DNA from: Citrobacter freundii
GTDB taxonomy: Bacteria > Pseudomonadota > Gammaproteobacteria > Enterobacterales > Enterobacteriaceae
Assembly: GCF_029717145.1 (NCBI RefSeq)
Contig: NZ_CP099222.1
Span: forward strand, 1,054,001-1,118,000
Reading direction: 5' to 3'
DNA: 64,000 bases
Positions 54,112 through 62,962 of this stretch are shown here, in pieces; positions within the stretch are counted from its first letter, which is position 1; the number at the start of each line of letters is the position of its first letter. The position numbers and the translations under genes are program-made. The notes below the pieces were generated by a model, which did not search any database, was not told the origin of the DNA, and saw nothing but the letters and a program-made list of their open reading frames with translations.

Positions 54112-55659
54112 ATGTCGCAACCCTTACTGAATGTGACCGACCTGGCAAAAAGTTTTTCCGGCGTTTGGGCGCTGAGCAGCGCGCAATTGACCGTTGGGGC
54201 AGGTGAGATTCACGCGCTGCTGGGTGAAAACGGCGCAGGAAAATCGACCTTGCTGAAGGCGCTGGCGGGCGCGCAGCCGCAAACTCGCGGTGATATCTGG
54301 TTCAACGGTGAAACGTTGCCGGTGGATGATTCCCCCGTTGAGCGGCAGAACAAGGGCATTATCACTATCTATCAGGAATTTAACCTGCTGCCGAATATGA
54401 CCGTCGCCGAGAATATGTTCCTCGGACGTGAACCGCGCAAACGCAATCTGATTGTTGATGAAAAGGCGGTGAATCAGGAAGCGCAGGTGATTCTGGATTA
54501 TCTGCAGTTGAACGTGGCGCCAACCACCGCAGTGGCTCGCCTGAGCGTGGCACAACAACAAATGGTGGAAATTGCCCGTGCGCTGACCCTCAATGCGAAG
54601 CTGATCATCATGGATGAGCCTTCTGCCGCACTGAGCGACAGCGAAGTGGAAAGCCTGCATCGGGTGGTGCGGGAGCTCAAAAGCCGCGGTGTGAGCATTA
54701 TTTATGTCACCCACCGTCTACACGAAGTGTTCCAACTCTGCGATCGGTTTACCGTTTTCCAGGATGGCCGCTTTTCCGGCAGCGGCGAGGTTGCCCAGAC
54801 CACGGTAGAACAGCTGATCCGCCTGATGGTTGGGCGTGACGTGGCGTTTAACCGTCGCCCGCCGAGTGAAACCCATCATCAGGACAAACCTGTCCGCCTG
54901 GCGATCAAGGGACTAAGCCGCGTAAAACCGCCGCTGGATCCGCACGGCATTGCGCTGCATGACATCAGCTTTCACGTCCATGCCGGAGAAGTGTTAGGCA
55001 TTGCCGGGCTGGTGGGCGCCGGGCGCACTGAAGTCGCGCGCTGTCTGTTTGGTGCCGACGCTTTTACCTCTGGCACCTTTGAACTGGATGGCGTGCCGTA
55101 CCTGCCGCGCGATCCGCTGTATGCCCTGGATCAGGGCGTGGCGATGGTCCCTGAAGATCGCAAAAAAGAGGGCGCGGTGCTGGGGTTGTCGATTCGCGAC
55201 AACCTGTCGCTCTCCAGCCTCTCTTCTCTGTTGCATTGGCGCTGGTTCGTCAACACCCGCAAAGAGGATGCGCTGATTGAGGCTTATCGCCAGGCGCTGC
55301 AGATCAAAATGGTCAACAGCGCCCAGGAAGTGCGCAAGCTCTCCGGTGGCAACCAGCAAAAAGTGATTCTGGCGCGCTGCATGGCGCTCAATCCCCGCGT
55401 GCTGATCGTCGATGAGCCGACGCGTGGCATTGATGTCGGCACTAAATCAGAGGTGCATCAGGTGCTGTTTGAAATGGCGAAAAAGGGCGTGGCGGTGATT
55501 GTTATCTCCTCCGATCTGCCTGAAGTAATGGCGGTTTCCGACCGGATAATCACCCTGAGTGAAGGTCGTGTGACCGGCGAGATCCACGGCGATGACGCCA
55601 ACGACGAGCGGCTGATGACGATGATGGCCATCAACCACAACGCCCTGAACGCGGCATAA
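54112..55659 (+). CDS. Sugar ABC transporter ATPase, two-domain (inositol)
   Basis: A 515-residue ATPase with two fused nucleotide-binding domains like RbsA/MglA. Domain 1 has Walker A GENGAGKST, a signature region LSVAQQQMVEIARAL and Walker B LIIMDEPSAAL. Domain 2 has the usual degenerate loop GLVGAGRTEVARCLFG, LSGGNQQKVILARCM and LIVDEPTRGIDVG. It energises uptake with the adjacent permease. AAGGAGGAG lies before the ATG; the permease follows after 11 bases. Confidence 0.93.
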   Translation: MSQPLLNVTDLAKSFSGVWALSSAQLTVGAGEIHALLGENGAGKSTLLKALAGAQPQTRGDIWFNGETLPVDDSPVERQNKGIITIYQEFNLLPNMTVAENMFLGREPRKRNLIVDEKAVNQEAQVILDYLQLNVAPTTAVARLSVAQQQMVEIARALTLNAKLIIMDEPSAALSDSEVESLHRVVRELKSRGVSIIYVTHRLHEVFQLCDRFTVFQDGRFSGSGEVAQTTVEQLIRLMVGRDVAFNRRPPSETHHQDKPVRLAIKGLSRVKPPLDPHGIALHDISFHVHAGEVLGIAGLVGAGRTEVARCLFGADAFTSGTFELDGVPYLPRDPLYALDQGVAMVPEDRKKEGAVLGLSIRDNLSLSSLSSLLHWRWFVNTRKEDALIEAYRQALQIKMVNSAQEVRKLSGGNQQKVILARCMALNPRVLIVDEPTRGIDVGTKSEVHQVLFEMAKKGVAVIVISSDLPEVMAVSDRIITLSEGRVTGEIHGDDANDERLMTMMAINHNALNAA

Positions 55660-55670
55660 CGGAGTTTCTC

Positions 55671-56699
55671 ATGACGCAGATGATTTCTAAAACGCAGGTT
55701 CCGGGTAAACGTGCCGGACGCCTCGATCCCATCGCCTTTTTTGAGCGCTTCGGCGTGCTGATTTTTATGATCCTGCTGCTGATTTTCTTCCAGTTGCAGA
55801 ACAGCAATTTTCTCTCTGAACGTAATATTTTCAACATTCTGACCGAAGTGTCGATCTACGGGATCATGGCCGTGGGGATGACCTTTGTCATTCTGACCGC
55901 CGGGATCGACCTGTCGGTGGGGTCCATTCTCGCGGTCTGCGCCATGACCGCCGCGTATGTGATTAAGGGCGACAACTTTACCACCGTTGACCCGAACGCC
56001 TGGGGCGGCCTGAGCTGGCTGGTTGGGCTGGGGATTTGCCTTGCGATGGGCACCGCAATTGGTTTTCTGCACGGACTCGGCGTGACTCGCCTGCGCCTGC
56101 CGCCGTTTATAGTCACCCTGGGTGGGATGACCATCTGGCGCGGCCTGACGCTGGTGGTAAACGACGGTGCGCCGATCGCCGGTTTCGATGCGGGTTACCG
56201 CTGGTGGGGACGCGGCGAGCTGCTCGGCATTTCCATTCCTATCTGGATCTTCGCGCTGGTGGCTATCGGCGGCTATCTGGCGCTGCATAAAACCCGCTGG
56301 GGTCGCTTTGTGTACGCCATTGGCGGTAACCCGGAAGCGGCGCGTCTGGCGGGGGTCAACGTCAAACGGGTACTGGTGAGCGTCTATGTGCTGATTGGCT
56401 GTCTTGCCGGGCTGGCGGGCTTCATTCTCAGCGCGCGTCTGGGCAGCGCGGAGGCGGTGGCCGGGATCTCGTTTGAGCTGCGCGTTATCGCCTCGGTGGT
56501 GATCGGCGGAACGTCGTTAATGGGCGGATACGGGCGGATCGGCGGCACCATTATCGGCTCAATCATCATGGGTATTCTGATTAACGGCCTGGTCCTGATG
56601 AACGTCTCGGCTTACTACCAGCAAATTATTACCGGGTTAATTATCGTTCTGGCGGTGGCGTTCGACACCTATGCCAAGAGCCGTCGCGGCGCATTGTGA
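55671..56699 (+). CDS. Sugar ABC transporter permease (inositol)
   Basis: A 342-residue inner-membrane permease of the RbsC/XylH family with about 8-10 helices. [20 protein letters not shown] near residue 65 and [32 protein letters not shown] near 260 are the family signatures, the latter containing the ATPase-contacting loop. It forms the membrane part of the importer with the upstream ATPase and binding protein. Confidence 0.93.
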   Translation: MTQMISKTQVPGKRAGRLDPIAFFERFGVLIFMILLLIFFQLQNSNFLSERNIFNILTEVSIYGIMAVGMTFVILTAGIDLSVGSILAVCAMTAAYVIKGDNFTTVDPNAWGGLSWLVGLGICLAMGTAIGFLHGLGVTRLRLPPFIVTLGGMTIWRGLTLVVNDGAPIAGFDAGYRWWGRGELLGISIPIWIFALVAIGGYLALHKTRWGRFVYAIGGNPEAARLAGVNVKRVLVSVYVLIGCLAGLAGFILSARLGSAEAVAGISFELRVIASVVIGGTSLMGGYGRIGGTIIGSIIMGILINGLVLMNVSAYYQQIITGLIIVLAVAFDTYAKSRRGAL

Positions 56700-56709
56700 G
56701 GGATAAATA

Positions 56710-57843
56710 ATGAAAGAGGTACGCATTGGATTGATTGGCACCGGGTATATCGGCAGGGCGCACGCCATTGCCTATGCCCAGGCGCCGACGGTGTTCAACC
56801 TGCGCGGCAAGCTGGTGCGCGAAATGGTCGCCGAAGTCACGCCGGAGCTGGCGGCGCAGCGGGCGCAGGCGTTTGGCTTTAACCGTTCAACCGGGGACTG
56901 GCGCGCGCTGGTGGCCGACCCGGCCATTGATGTAGTGGATATTTGTTCGCCCAATCATTTGCACAAAGAGATGGCGCTGGAGGCGATTCGCCACGGCAAG
57001 CACGTCTACTCGGAAAAGCCGCTGGCGCTCAATGCGCGTGACGCTCACGAGATGGTTGAAGCGGCGAAGCGGGCCGGGGTGAAAACGCTGGTGGGGTTTA
57101 ATTACATGAAAAACCCGACGGCGAAGCTGGCGAAAGAGATCGTCGAGCGCGGTGAGATTGGCGAGGTGATCCACTTCTACGGCACCCACAACGAAGACTA
57201 TATGGCCGACCCACTTTCGCCCATTCACTGGCACTGCTTTAAAGAGACCGCAGGGCTGGGAGCGCTCGGCGATCTGGCTGCGCATATCGTCAACATGGCC
57301 CAGTATCTGGTCGGTGATATTCAACAGGTCTGCGGTGATTTGAAGATTGTGGTGCCGGAACGCCCGGCGCAGGCCGGTTCATCGCAAAAGGTGGCGGTGG
57401 AAAACGAAGATCAGGCGCACGCGATGGTGCGTTTTGCGGGCGGTGCACAGGGCGTGATTGAAACTTCTCGCGTCGCCTGCGGGCGCAAAATGGGGCTTTC
57501 GTATGTGATAACCGGGACCAAAGGGACCATCAGTTTTACCCAAGAGCGTATGGCGGAACTGAAGCTCTATCTGCATGACGATCCGGTGAATCGCCAGGGA
57601 TTTCGTACGCTGCTGGTGGGGCCTGCGCATCCGGACTATGCCGCATTTTGCCTGGGGGCGGGGCACGGTATCGGCTTTAACGACCAGAAAACGGTGGAAG
57701 TGCGTGATCTGGTCGACGGCATCGCCGCCGATGTGCCGATGTGGCCGGACTTCGAAGAGGGCTGGAAGGTGTCGCGCGTGCTGGACGCCATTGCGCTCTC
57801 ACACCGGGAAGGCCGCTGGCTGAACGTGAACGATATTGTCTGA
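56710..57843 (+). CDS. Second Gfo/Idh/MocA dehydrogenase of the iol locus (scyllo/chiro-inositol type)
   Basis: A 377-residue NAD(P)-dependent dehydrogenase. IGLIGTGYIGRAHAIAYAQA is the nucleotide-binding motif; the catalytic lysine is in VYSEKPLALNARDAHE (about K103) and the GALGDLAAHIVNMAQYLVG segment holds the substrate histidine. It differs strongly from IolG and may act on scyllo- or D-chiro-inositol, or reduce a keto-intermediate. It sits 10 bases after the permease and 12 bases before iolC. Confidence 0.87.
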   Translation: MKEVRIGLIGTGYIGRAHAIAYAQAPTVFNLRGKLVREMVAEVTPELAAQRAQAFGFNRSTGDWRALVADPAIDVVDICSPNHLHKEMALEAIRHGKHVYSEKPLALNARDAHEMVEAAKRAGVKTLVGFNYMKNPTAKLAKEIVERGEIGEVIHFYGTHNEDYMADPLSPIHWHCFKETAGLGALGDLAAHIVNMAQYLVGDIQQVCGDLKIVVPERPAQAGSSQKVAVENEDQAHAMVRFAGGAQGVIETSRVACGRKMGLSYVITGTKGTISFTQERMAELKLYLHDDPVNRQGFRTLLVGPAHPDYAAFCLGAGHGIGFNDQKTVEVRDLVDGIAADVPMWPDFEEGWKVSRVLDAIALSHREGRWLNVNDIV

Positions 57844-57855
57844 AGAGGTATCAAC

Positions 57856-59760
57856 GTGGAAAAGCAGTTTGATGTGATATGCATGGGCCGCGTGGCGGTT
57901 GACCTCTACAGTCAGCAGATAGGTGCGCGTCTGGAGGATGTTTCCAGTTTTGCTAAATACCTTGGCGGCTCGTCAGGTAATGTGGCTTACGGCACGGCGC
58001 GCCAGGGGCTGCGCTCGTCAATGCTGGCGCGTGTGGGTGACGAGCATATGGGCCGTTTTCTGCGCGAAGAATTACACCAGGTAGGATGCGATACCAGCCA
58101 CCTGATAACGGATAAAGAACGCCTGACGGCGCTGGTACTACTCGGCATTAAAGACCGGGACACCTTTCCTCTCATTTTTTACCGTGACAACTGCGCGGAT
58201 ATGGCGATTGTCGCCAGCGATGTGGATGAACAGTACATCGCGTCTGCCCGCTGTCTGGCCATCACCGGGACCCATCTTTCTCACCCGCAAACCCGCGACG
58301 CGGTGCTGACCGCGCTCGAATATGCCCGCCGTCACGGCGTGCGTACGGCACTGGATATCGACTATCGCCCGGTGCTATGGGGGCTGACCTCATTAGGCGA
58401 CGGCGAAACCCGTTTTATTGCCGCCGAGCAGGTAACGCGTCAGTTGCAGGACGTACTGCATCTTTTTGATGTGATTGTCGGTACCGAGGAGGAGTTTCAT
58501 ATTGCCGGTGGCAGCACCGATACGCTGCAGGCGCTGGCACAGGTGCGGGCAGTGAGTAAGGCGACGCTGGTCTGCAAACGTGGGGCGCTCGGCTGTTCGG
58601 TATACACCGACGCCATTCCACCGCAACTGGATGACGGTCTGACGGTGACCGGCGTGCGCGTGGAGGTGCTCAATGTGCTGGGCGCGGGCGATGCGTTTAT
58701 GTCCGGCCTGCTTCGTGGCTACCTTAACGATGAAGGCTGGGAGCAGGCCTGTCGCTATGCTAACGCCTGCGGCGCGCTGGTGGTATCGCGCCACGGTTGC
58801 GCCCCGGCCATGCCGAGCAAACTGGAGCTGGATGATTATTTATCTCGGGCTGACACGGTGCCACGCCCGGATATCGACCCGCGTCTTAACCATCTGCACC
58901 GCGTCACCACGCGTCGTCGGGAATGGCCGGAACTGTGCGTGATGGCCTTCGATCACCGCAGCCAGCTTGAAGAGATGGCCTTGCAGTGTGGCGCTTCGCT
59001 AAAACGCATCCCGGCACTAAAACAGCTGATCTTACAGGCCAGCCGGGAAGCGGCGAGTTGCGCCGGGCTGGATGGCAAAGCCGGGCTGTTGTGCGACGGC
59101 ACGTTTGGTCAGGATGCGCTGAATGCCATCACCGGTGAAGGGTGGTGGATAGGCCGCCCCATCGAACTGCCGGGCTCGCGTCCGCTGGAGATGGAGCACG
59201 GCAATATCGGCACGCAGCTGATCAGCTGGCCGCAGGAACACGTGGTGAAATGCCTGGTCTTTTTCCATCCGGAAGATGCTCACGCCCTGCGTCTGGAGCA
59301 GGAGCAAAAAGTCGCGGAGGTGTACCACGCGTGCTGCCAGTCCGGGCATGAACTGCTGCTGGAAGTGATCCTGCCCGCCAGCATGCCACGCAGCGATGAG
59401 CTCTATCTGCGCGCCATTTCCCGCTTTTATAACCTGGGGATTTACCCCGACTGGTGGAAGCTACCGCCGCTCTCTTCTGCGGGCTGGACGGCGCTGAGCG
59501 AGATCATTGCACGTCGCGATCCGCACTGCCGTGGGGTAGTTATTTTAGGGCTTGATGCGCCGGCCGATCAGCTCCGTGCTGATTTCAAAGCCGCTGCGGG
59601 TCAGGCGCTGGTGAAAGGGTTTGCCGTGGGACGGACATTATTTGGCGATGCCTCCCGCGCTTGGCTGAAACACGATATCGACGATGCGCAGCTGGTGGCG
59701 CGTATTCGGGACAACTACCTGCAGCTTATCGCCTGGTGGCGCGAGCGCGGACACGCATAA
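57856..59760 (+). CDS. iolC: 5-Dehydro-2-deoxygluconokinase IolC fused to DUF2090 aldolase-like domain
   Basis: A 634-residue fusion starting at GTG (57856; AGAGG upstream). Residues 1-325 form a PfkB kinase (ICMGRVAVDLYSQQIG, YLGGSSGNVAYG, LNVLGAGDAFMSGLL with catalytic D279) that phosphorylates 2-deoxy-5-keto-gluconate. Residues about 340-634 form a DUF2090/LacD-like TIM barrel (LCVMAFDHRSQLEEMA, LLCDGTFGQDAL, GRTLFGDASRAWL). As no iolJ is present in the window, the second domain probably supplies the aldolase that gives DHAP and malonate semialdehyde. Confidence 0.92.
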   Translation: MEKQFDVICMGRVAVDLYSQQIGARLEDVSSFAKYLGGSSGNVAYGTARQGLRSSMLARVGDEHMGRFLREELHQVGCDTSHLITDKERLTALVLLGIKDRDTFPLIFYRDNCADMAIVASDVDEQYIASARCLAITGTHLSHPQTRDAVLTALEYARRHGVRTALDIDYRPVLWGLTSLGDGETRFIAAEQVTRQLQDVLHLFDVIVGTEEEFHIAGGSTDTLQALAQVRAVSKATLVCKRGALGCSVYTDAIPPQLDDGLTVTGVRVEVLNVLGAGDAFMSGLLRGYLNDEGWEQACRYANACGALVVSRHGCAPAMPSKLELDDYLSRADTVPRPDIDPRLNHLHRVTTRRREWPELCVMAFDHRSQLEEMALQCGASLKRIPALKQLILQASREAASCAGLDGKAGLLCDGTFGQDALNAITGEGWWIGRPIELPGSRPLEMEHGNIGTQLISWPQEHVVKCLVFFHPEDAHALRLEQEQKVAEVYHACCQSGHELLLEVILPASMPRSDELYLRAISRFYNLGIYPDWWKLPPLSSAGWTALSEIIARRDPHCRGVVILGLDAPADQLRADFKAAAGQALVKGFAVGRTLFGDASRAWLKHDIDDAQLVARIRDNYLQLIAWWRERGHA

Positions 59761-59774
59761 TTCAGGAGAAGAGA

Positions 59775-60665
59775 ATGACGGTACAATTAGGCATTAATCC
59801 ACTGACATGGACCAACGACGATCTTCCTTCACTTGGCGCAGAGACTTCGCTTGATACCTGTCTGAGCGAAGGCAAAGAGGCCGGGTTTGCCGGGTTCGAG
59901 CTGGGTAATAAATTCCCGCGTGAAGCGCGCTTGCTGGGGCCGATCCTGCAACGCCACGACCTGCAGCTGGTTTCCGGCTGGTATTCCGGTCGCCTGTTGG
60001 AGCGCAGCGTGGAGGAGGAAATTGCCGCCGTGCAGTCACACCTGACGCTGCTACGTGAGCTGGGTGCGAAGGTGCTGGTGTTCGCTGAAGTGAGCGGCTG
60101 TATTCATGGCGAGCAGCAGACGCCGGTTCATCTGCGTCCGCGATTCCCGCAGGAGCGCTGGCAGGAATACGGCGAGAAGCTGACCGAGTTTGCCCGCTAT
60201 ACCCAGCAGCAGGGCGTACAGATTGCCTATCATCACCATATGGGGACAGTGATTGAGTCCGCTGAGGATGTGGATAATCTGATGACGCATACTGGCAATG
60301 AGGTGGGACTGCTGCTGGATACCGGCCATCTGACGTTTGCCGGTGCAGACCCGCTGGCGGTGGCGCAGCGCTGGGCATCGCGTATTAATCATGTTCACTG
60401 TAAAGATGTGCGGGCCGACGTGCTGGCCGACGTGAAAAACCGTAAAACCAGCTTCCTCGACGCGGTCCTGAGCGGCGTCTTCACCGTGCCGGGCGACGGT
60501 TGCGTGGACTACCCACCGATAATGGCGCTGCTAAAGGCAAATCAGTATCAGGGTTGGCTGGTGGTGGAGGCAGAGCAGGATCCGGCTATTGCGCATCCGC
60601 TGACCTATGCACGTCTGGGCTATAACAATCTTAGCCGTCTGGCGCGGGATGCCGGGCTTATCTGA
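59775..60665 (+). CDS. iolE: 2-keto-myo-inositol dehydratase IolE
   Basis: A 296-residue TIM-barrel metalloenzyme of the AP-endonuclease 2/xylose isomerase-like fold that dehydrates scyllo-inosose. The family pattern LGINPLTWTNDDLPSLG begins at residue 4; IAYHHHMGTVIES, LLLDTGHLTFAGADP and INHVHCKDVR contain the metal-binding His, Asp and Glu set. The ATG at 59775 follows AGGAGAAGAGA; an earlier in-frame start would overlap iolC by 100 bases. Confidence 0.93.
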   Translation: MTVQLGINPLTWTNDDLPSLGAETSLDTCLSEGKEAGFAGFELGNKFPREARLLGPILQRHDLQLVSGWYSGRLLERSVEEEIAAVQSHLTLLRELGAKVLVFAEVSGCIHGEQQTPVHLRPRFPQERWQEYGEKLTEFARYTQQQGVQIAYHHHMGTVIESAEDVDNLMTHTGNEVGLLLDTGHLTFAGADPLAVAQRWASRINHVHCKDVRADVLADVKNRKTSFLDAVLSGVFTVPGDGCVDYPPIMALLKANQYQGWLVVEAEQDPAIAHPLTYARLGYNNLSRLARDAGLI

Positions 60666-60674
60666 GGAGGCAAC

Positions 60675-61493
60675 ATGTCACGTTTATTATCACCCTGGCA
60701 GCCGCCGAATGTGCAAGGGCGTACCCAGTCGGTGACGCCGGAAGGGGCGGGCTGGGGATATGTGGGCTTTGAGGCGTATGAACTGGCGGAGGGGCAGCAG
60801 CTGACGCTGCCCGCCGTCAGCGAAGAACGTTGTCTGGTGCTGGTGGCCGGACGCGCGACCATCAGCACGCCGGGGGCAACGTTTACCGATATCGGCGAGC
60901 GCATGAGTCCCTTTGAGCGCATCAAGCCGTGGGCGGTTTACGTGACCTCTCAGGAAGCTGTACAGGTCACCGCGCTGACGACGCTTGAGCTGGCGGTGTG
61001 CGCTGCACCGGGGAAGGGTACGTACCCGACACGACTGATCGCCCCGCAGGATATCGACGGTGAAGCGCGCGGCAAGGGAAATAACCAGCGCTATGTGCAT
61101 AACATTCTGCCGCAAGACAAACCTGCCGACAGCCTGCTGGTGGTCGAGGTCTGGACCAATGAGGGATGCACCAGTTCGTACCCGAGCCATAAGCACGATA
61201 CTGACAATCCCCCACAGGAAACCTATCTTGAGGAGACGTACTACCATCGCCTCAACCCGGAGCAGGGGTTCTGCATGCAGCGGGTGTATACCGACGACCG
61301 GACGCTCGATGAGTGTATGGCAGTCTACAACCGCGATGTGGTGATGGTGCCGAAGGGCTATCATCCGGTGGCCACCCTGGCAGGCTATGACAGTTACTAC
61401 CTGAACGTGATGGCCGGTCCGGTGCGTCAATGGATGTTCACCTGGGAAGATGACCACGCATGGATTAACCGCGATTATCCTGCGGATAAATAG
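60675..61493 (+). CDS. iolB: 5-Deoxy-glucuronate isomerase IolB
   Basis: A 272-residue double-cupin protein that isomerises 5-deoxy-glucuronate to 2-deoxy-5-keto-gluconate. Signatures include WTNEGCTSSYPSHKHDTDNP with the metal-binding His pair, PQETYLEETYYHRLNPEQGF and VVMVPKGYHPV. It lies 9 bases after iolE, with TGAGGAGG overlapping the iolE stop. It is the last iol gene; only a palindrome and island sequence follow. Confidence 0.94.
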   Translation: MSRLLSPWQPPNVQGRTQSVTPEGAGWGYVGFEAYELAEGQQLTLPAVSEERCLVLVAGRATISTPGATFTDIGERMSPFERIKPWAVYVTSQEAVQVTALTTLELAVCAAPGKGTYPTRLIAPQDIDGEARGKGNNQRYVHNILPQDKPADSLLVVEVWTNEGCTSSYPSHKHDTDNPPQETYLEETYYHRLNPEQGFCMQRVYTDDRTLDECMAVYNRDVVMVPKGYHPVATLAGYDSYYLNVMAGPVRQWMFTWEDDHAWINRDYPADK

Positions 61494-61566
61494 GGGAATG
61501 AGTTTGGTGATTATGGTTATCAGCGAACGTTAGTTGCTTTTATTCTCTGGAAAATCTGTTGATTGG

Positions 61567-61595
61567 GTCATTGCCCTGGATTCCAGGGCAATGAC
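61567..61595 (+). terminator. Perfect 13-bp hairpin after iolB
   Basis: GTCATTGCCCTGG (61567-61579) and its exact complement CCAGGGCAATGAC (61583-61595) flank ATT. It lies 73 bases after the iolB stop. No T run follows, so termination may be Rho-aided or the hairpin may guard the 3' end. Confidence 0.6.
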
Positions 61596-61636
61596 ATGAC
61601 CGGTGCAAAAAGCTGCCATTGCCGGGTTTCCATAGT

Positions 61637-61921
61637 TTTAGGCACCTCAAAAACAATAAAGCTTTATGAGGCACCTAACAAGGTGTCTAAAAGGTCCGGA
61701 TTTAATGAGTTGGCTTCAGAGTTCCCAAGACAAATTACAGACACAAAAAAGCCCGCAGGGCTTGCACCGTGCGGGCTCTTAGGACTTCATCGGATGACTC
61801 TGGTAATCACCGATGGAGAATTTTGGGCTGGCGGAGTCTGAATTGGTGTTGTAATTCATTGAAATAACTTAGCTAACCTCTAATTCAACTTTTCTTTGGT
61901 GCCTATACAGGTGCCTAAAAG
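61637..61921. repeat. Repeated AGGTGCCTAAAA-type sites flanking the attachment site
   Basis: Copies are TTTTAGGCACCT (61637-61647), GGCACCTAA (61670-61678), AGGTGTCTAAAA (61681-61692), GGTGCCTA (61898-61905) and AGGTGCCTAAAAG (61909-61921). They occur on both sides of the ssrA-like segment and in both orientations. P4-type integrases bind short arm-type repeats around their core, so these are probably arm sites. Confidence 0.55.
61744..61842 (-). other. Probable attR: copy of the ssrA (tmRNA) 3' flank with its terminator
   Basis: Read on the minus strand, the segment runs ACTCCGCCAGC, then AAAATTCTCCATCGGTGATT, ACCAGAGTCATCCGATGA, then AGAGCCCGCA...TGCGGGCT with a T run. From memory this is the sequence that follows the tmRNA 3' end in E. 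coli, where CP4-57 integrates at ssrA. The terminator stem is at 61750-61757/61770-61777. No tmRNA body is present, so this is the distal, duplicated end. The matching attL with the whole ssrA should lie beyond the right edge. Confidence 0.65.
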
Positions 61922-61981
61922 TTTTTTCACCCCTTTTTGATGAGAAAAATAAAGCGAGATAGGGAGAAAGACTTGCGCTAT

Positions 61982-62302
61982 TTATGTGTGCACTAATCCG
62001 GTAGCTCGCCTGGCTCTGAGTAAATCGATAGTGGTCAGGAATGGTGTCTGCTCCTGCCAGGTGAATCCTTTACGGTCGATGCGCACCAGTTCATAGCGTT
62101 CCACCAGAAAGTTCACCGCATCAGCCAGTGTTATTCCCGCTTCGATATGTTCCTGGATGGCTGAATCATCATGGAATGGTGTGTCGTTTAGCGTTAGACC
62201 GTAATGGTGTTCCAGCAGATAAGTTAATAGTTGCTGCCAGACCTGCACGGGCGACAGGCGTGACGAAACTGGCACCGTGACCGGTACAGTTGAAATATGC
62301 AT
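61982..62302 (-). CDS. CbtA/YpjF-family toxin, C-terminally short
   Basis: A 106-residue type IV toxin. [56 protein letters not shown] and [10 protein letters not shown] align with E. coli CbtA and YpjF, which bind FtsZ and MreB. The known proteins run about 15 residues past RRATGL; here a stop follows after VHT, so the tail is missing. The antitoxin gene is directly upstream. It is the last gene of the island on this side. Confidence 0.88.
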   Translation of the reverse strand: MHISTVPVTVPVSSRLSPVQVWQQLLTYLLEHHYGLTLNDTPFHDDSAIQEHIEAGITLADAVNFLVERYELVRIDRKGFTWQEQTPFLTTIDLLRARRATGLVHT

Positions 62303-62335
62303 GAGTTGAGTCCCTGATAAAGGAAGAGGAAGGTG

Positions 62336-62707
62336 TTACCTGGTTACGGCTGACTGGGGATAAATAGCGATGTAAACGTAGCCATGAGAGCCGAGAGTGT
62401 CAGCTTCACAAGTGAGTCCGTTGTGATGCAGAGTGACGGAGTGCTGACTGCGGGGATCAAGCTCTCCAGTGGTGAGCATCCGCTCCAGGTGTTTCATCAT
62501 CAGTGGAAACACCTGGTCCAGACGCAATGCTTCATCGTCACTGAATGAGCCATTAAACCCAGCCCGATCAGCCAGAAAGTAGAGACGGTTACCTTCCTGT
62601 ACCAGGCGAGCGTCGAAGCACGGTGTGATATTACGTTTTAATCCCCACTGAAGGCAGGATGTGTTCTCCGCTGATGAGCCGGATAAGGTGGTCGATTGCA
62701 TTAACAT
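62336..62707 (-). CDS. CbeA/YfjZ-family antitoxin
   Basis: A 123-residue protein matching E. coli CbeA (YeeU)/YfjZ: WGLKRNITPCFDARLVQEGN, YFLADRAGFNGSFSDDEALR, LDQVFPLMMKHLERML and HNGLTCEADTLGSHGYVYIA. In E. coli it counters CbtA by bundling MreB and FtsZ polymers and not by binding the toxin. It is 33 bases upstream of the toxin gene. Confidence 0.93.
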   Translation of the reverse strand: MLMQSTTLSGSSAENTSCLQWGLKRNITPCFDARLVQEGNRLYFLADRAGFNGSFSDDEALRLDQVFPLMMKHLERMLTTGELDPRSQHSVTLHHNGLTCEADTLGSHGYVYIAIYPQSAVTR

Positions 62708-62732
62708 ATTCCTTAATGACTGAGAGAAGTGA

Positions 62733-62954
62733 TTAATTCATCGTCACGCTGCGAAGGGTGGCATATGGGCCTGCCCGGTCCTGACGACGCTCAACAAAAA
62801 CAGCGAGTACACCGCTGATATCCTGAACTTCACGTCCGTAGTAATGGCAGACACTGCCATGCCACTGGTAGTGACCTGTACAGAAGGCAGATAACCGGGA
62901 TTCGGGATGCTGACGATAAATATGCATCGCCTGGCGCTTACTGATTATTTTCAT
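62733..62954 (-). CDS. YeeT/YpjJ-family (DUF987) protein
   Basis: A 73-residue protein of unknown function, regularly found between RadC-like and CbeA genes on CP4-type islands. MKIISKRQAMHIYRQHPESR and GREVQDISGVLAVFVERRQD match E. coli YeeT. The start at 62954 gives the family length; an in-frame start 24 bases upstream would overlap the radC-like gene. Confidence 0.9.
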   Translation of the reverse strand: MKIISKRQAMHIYRQHPESRLSAFCTGHYQWHGSVCHYYGREVQDISGVLAVFVERRQDRAGPYATLRSVTMN

Positions 62955-62962
62955 TCTGCACC

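Noticed and set aside
61563-61841. 92-residue plus-strand frame after iolB
   Set aside because: It crosses a perfect hairpin, the arm repeats and the ssrA-like terminator; a coding role is very unlikely.
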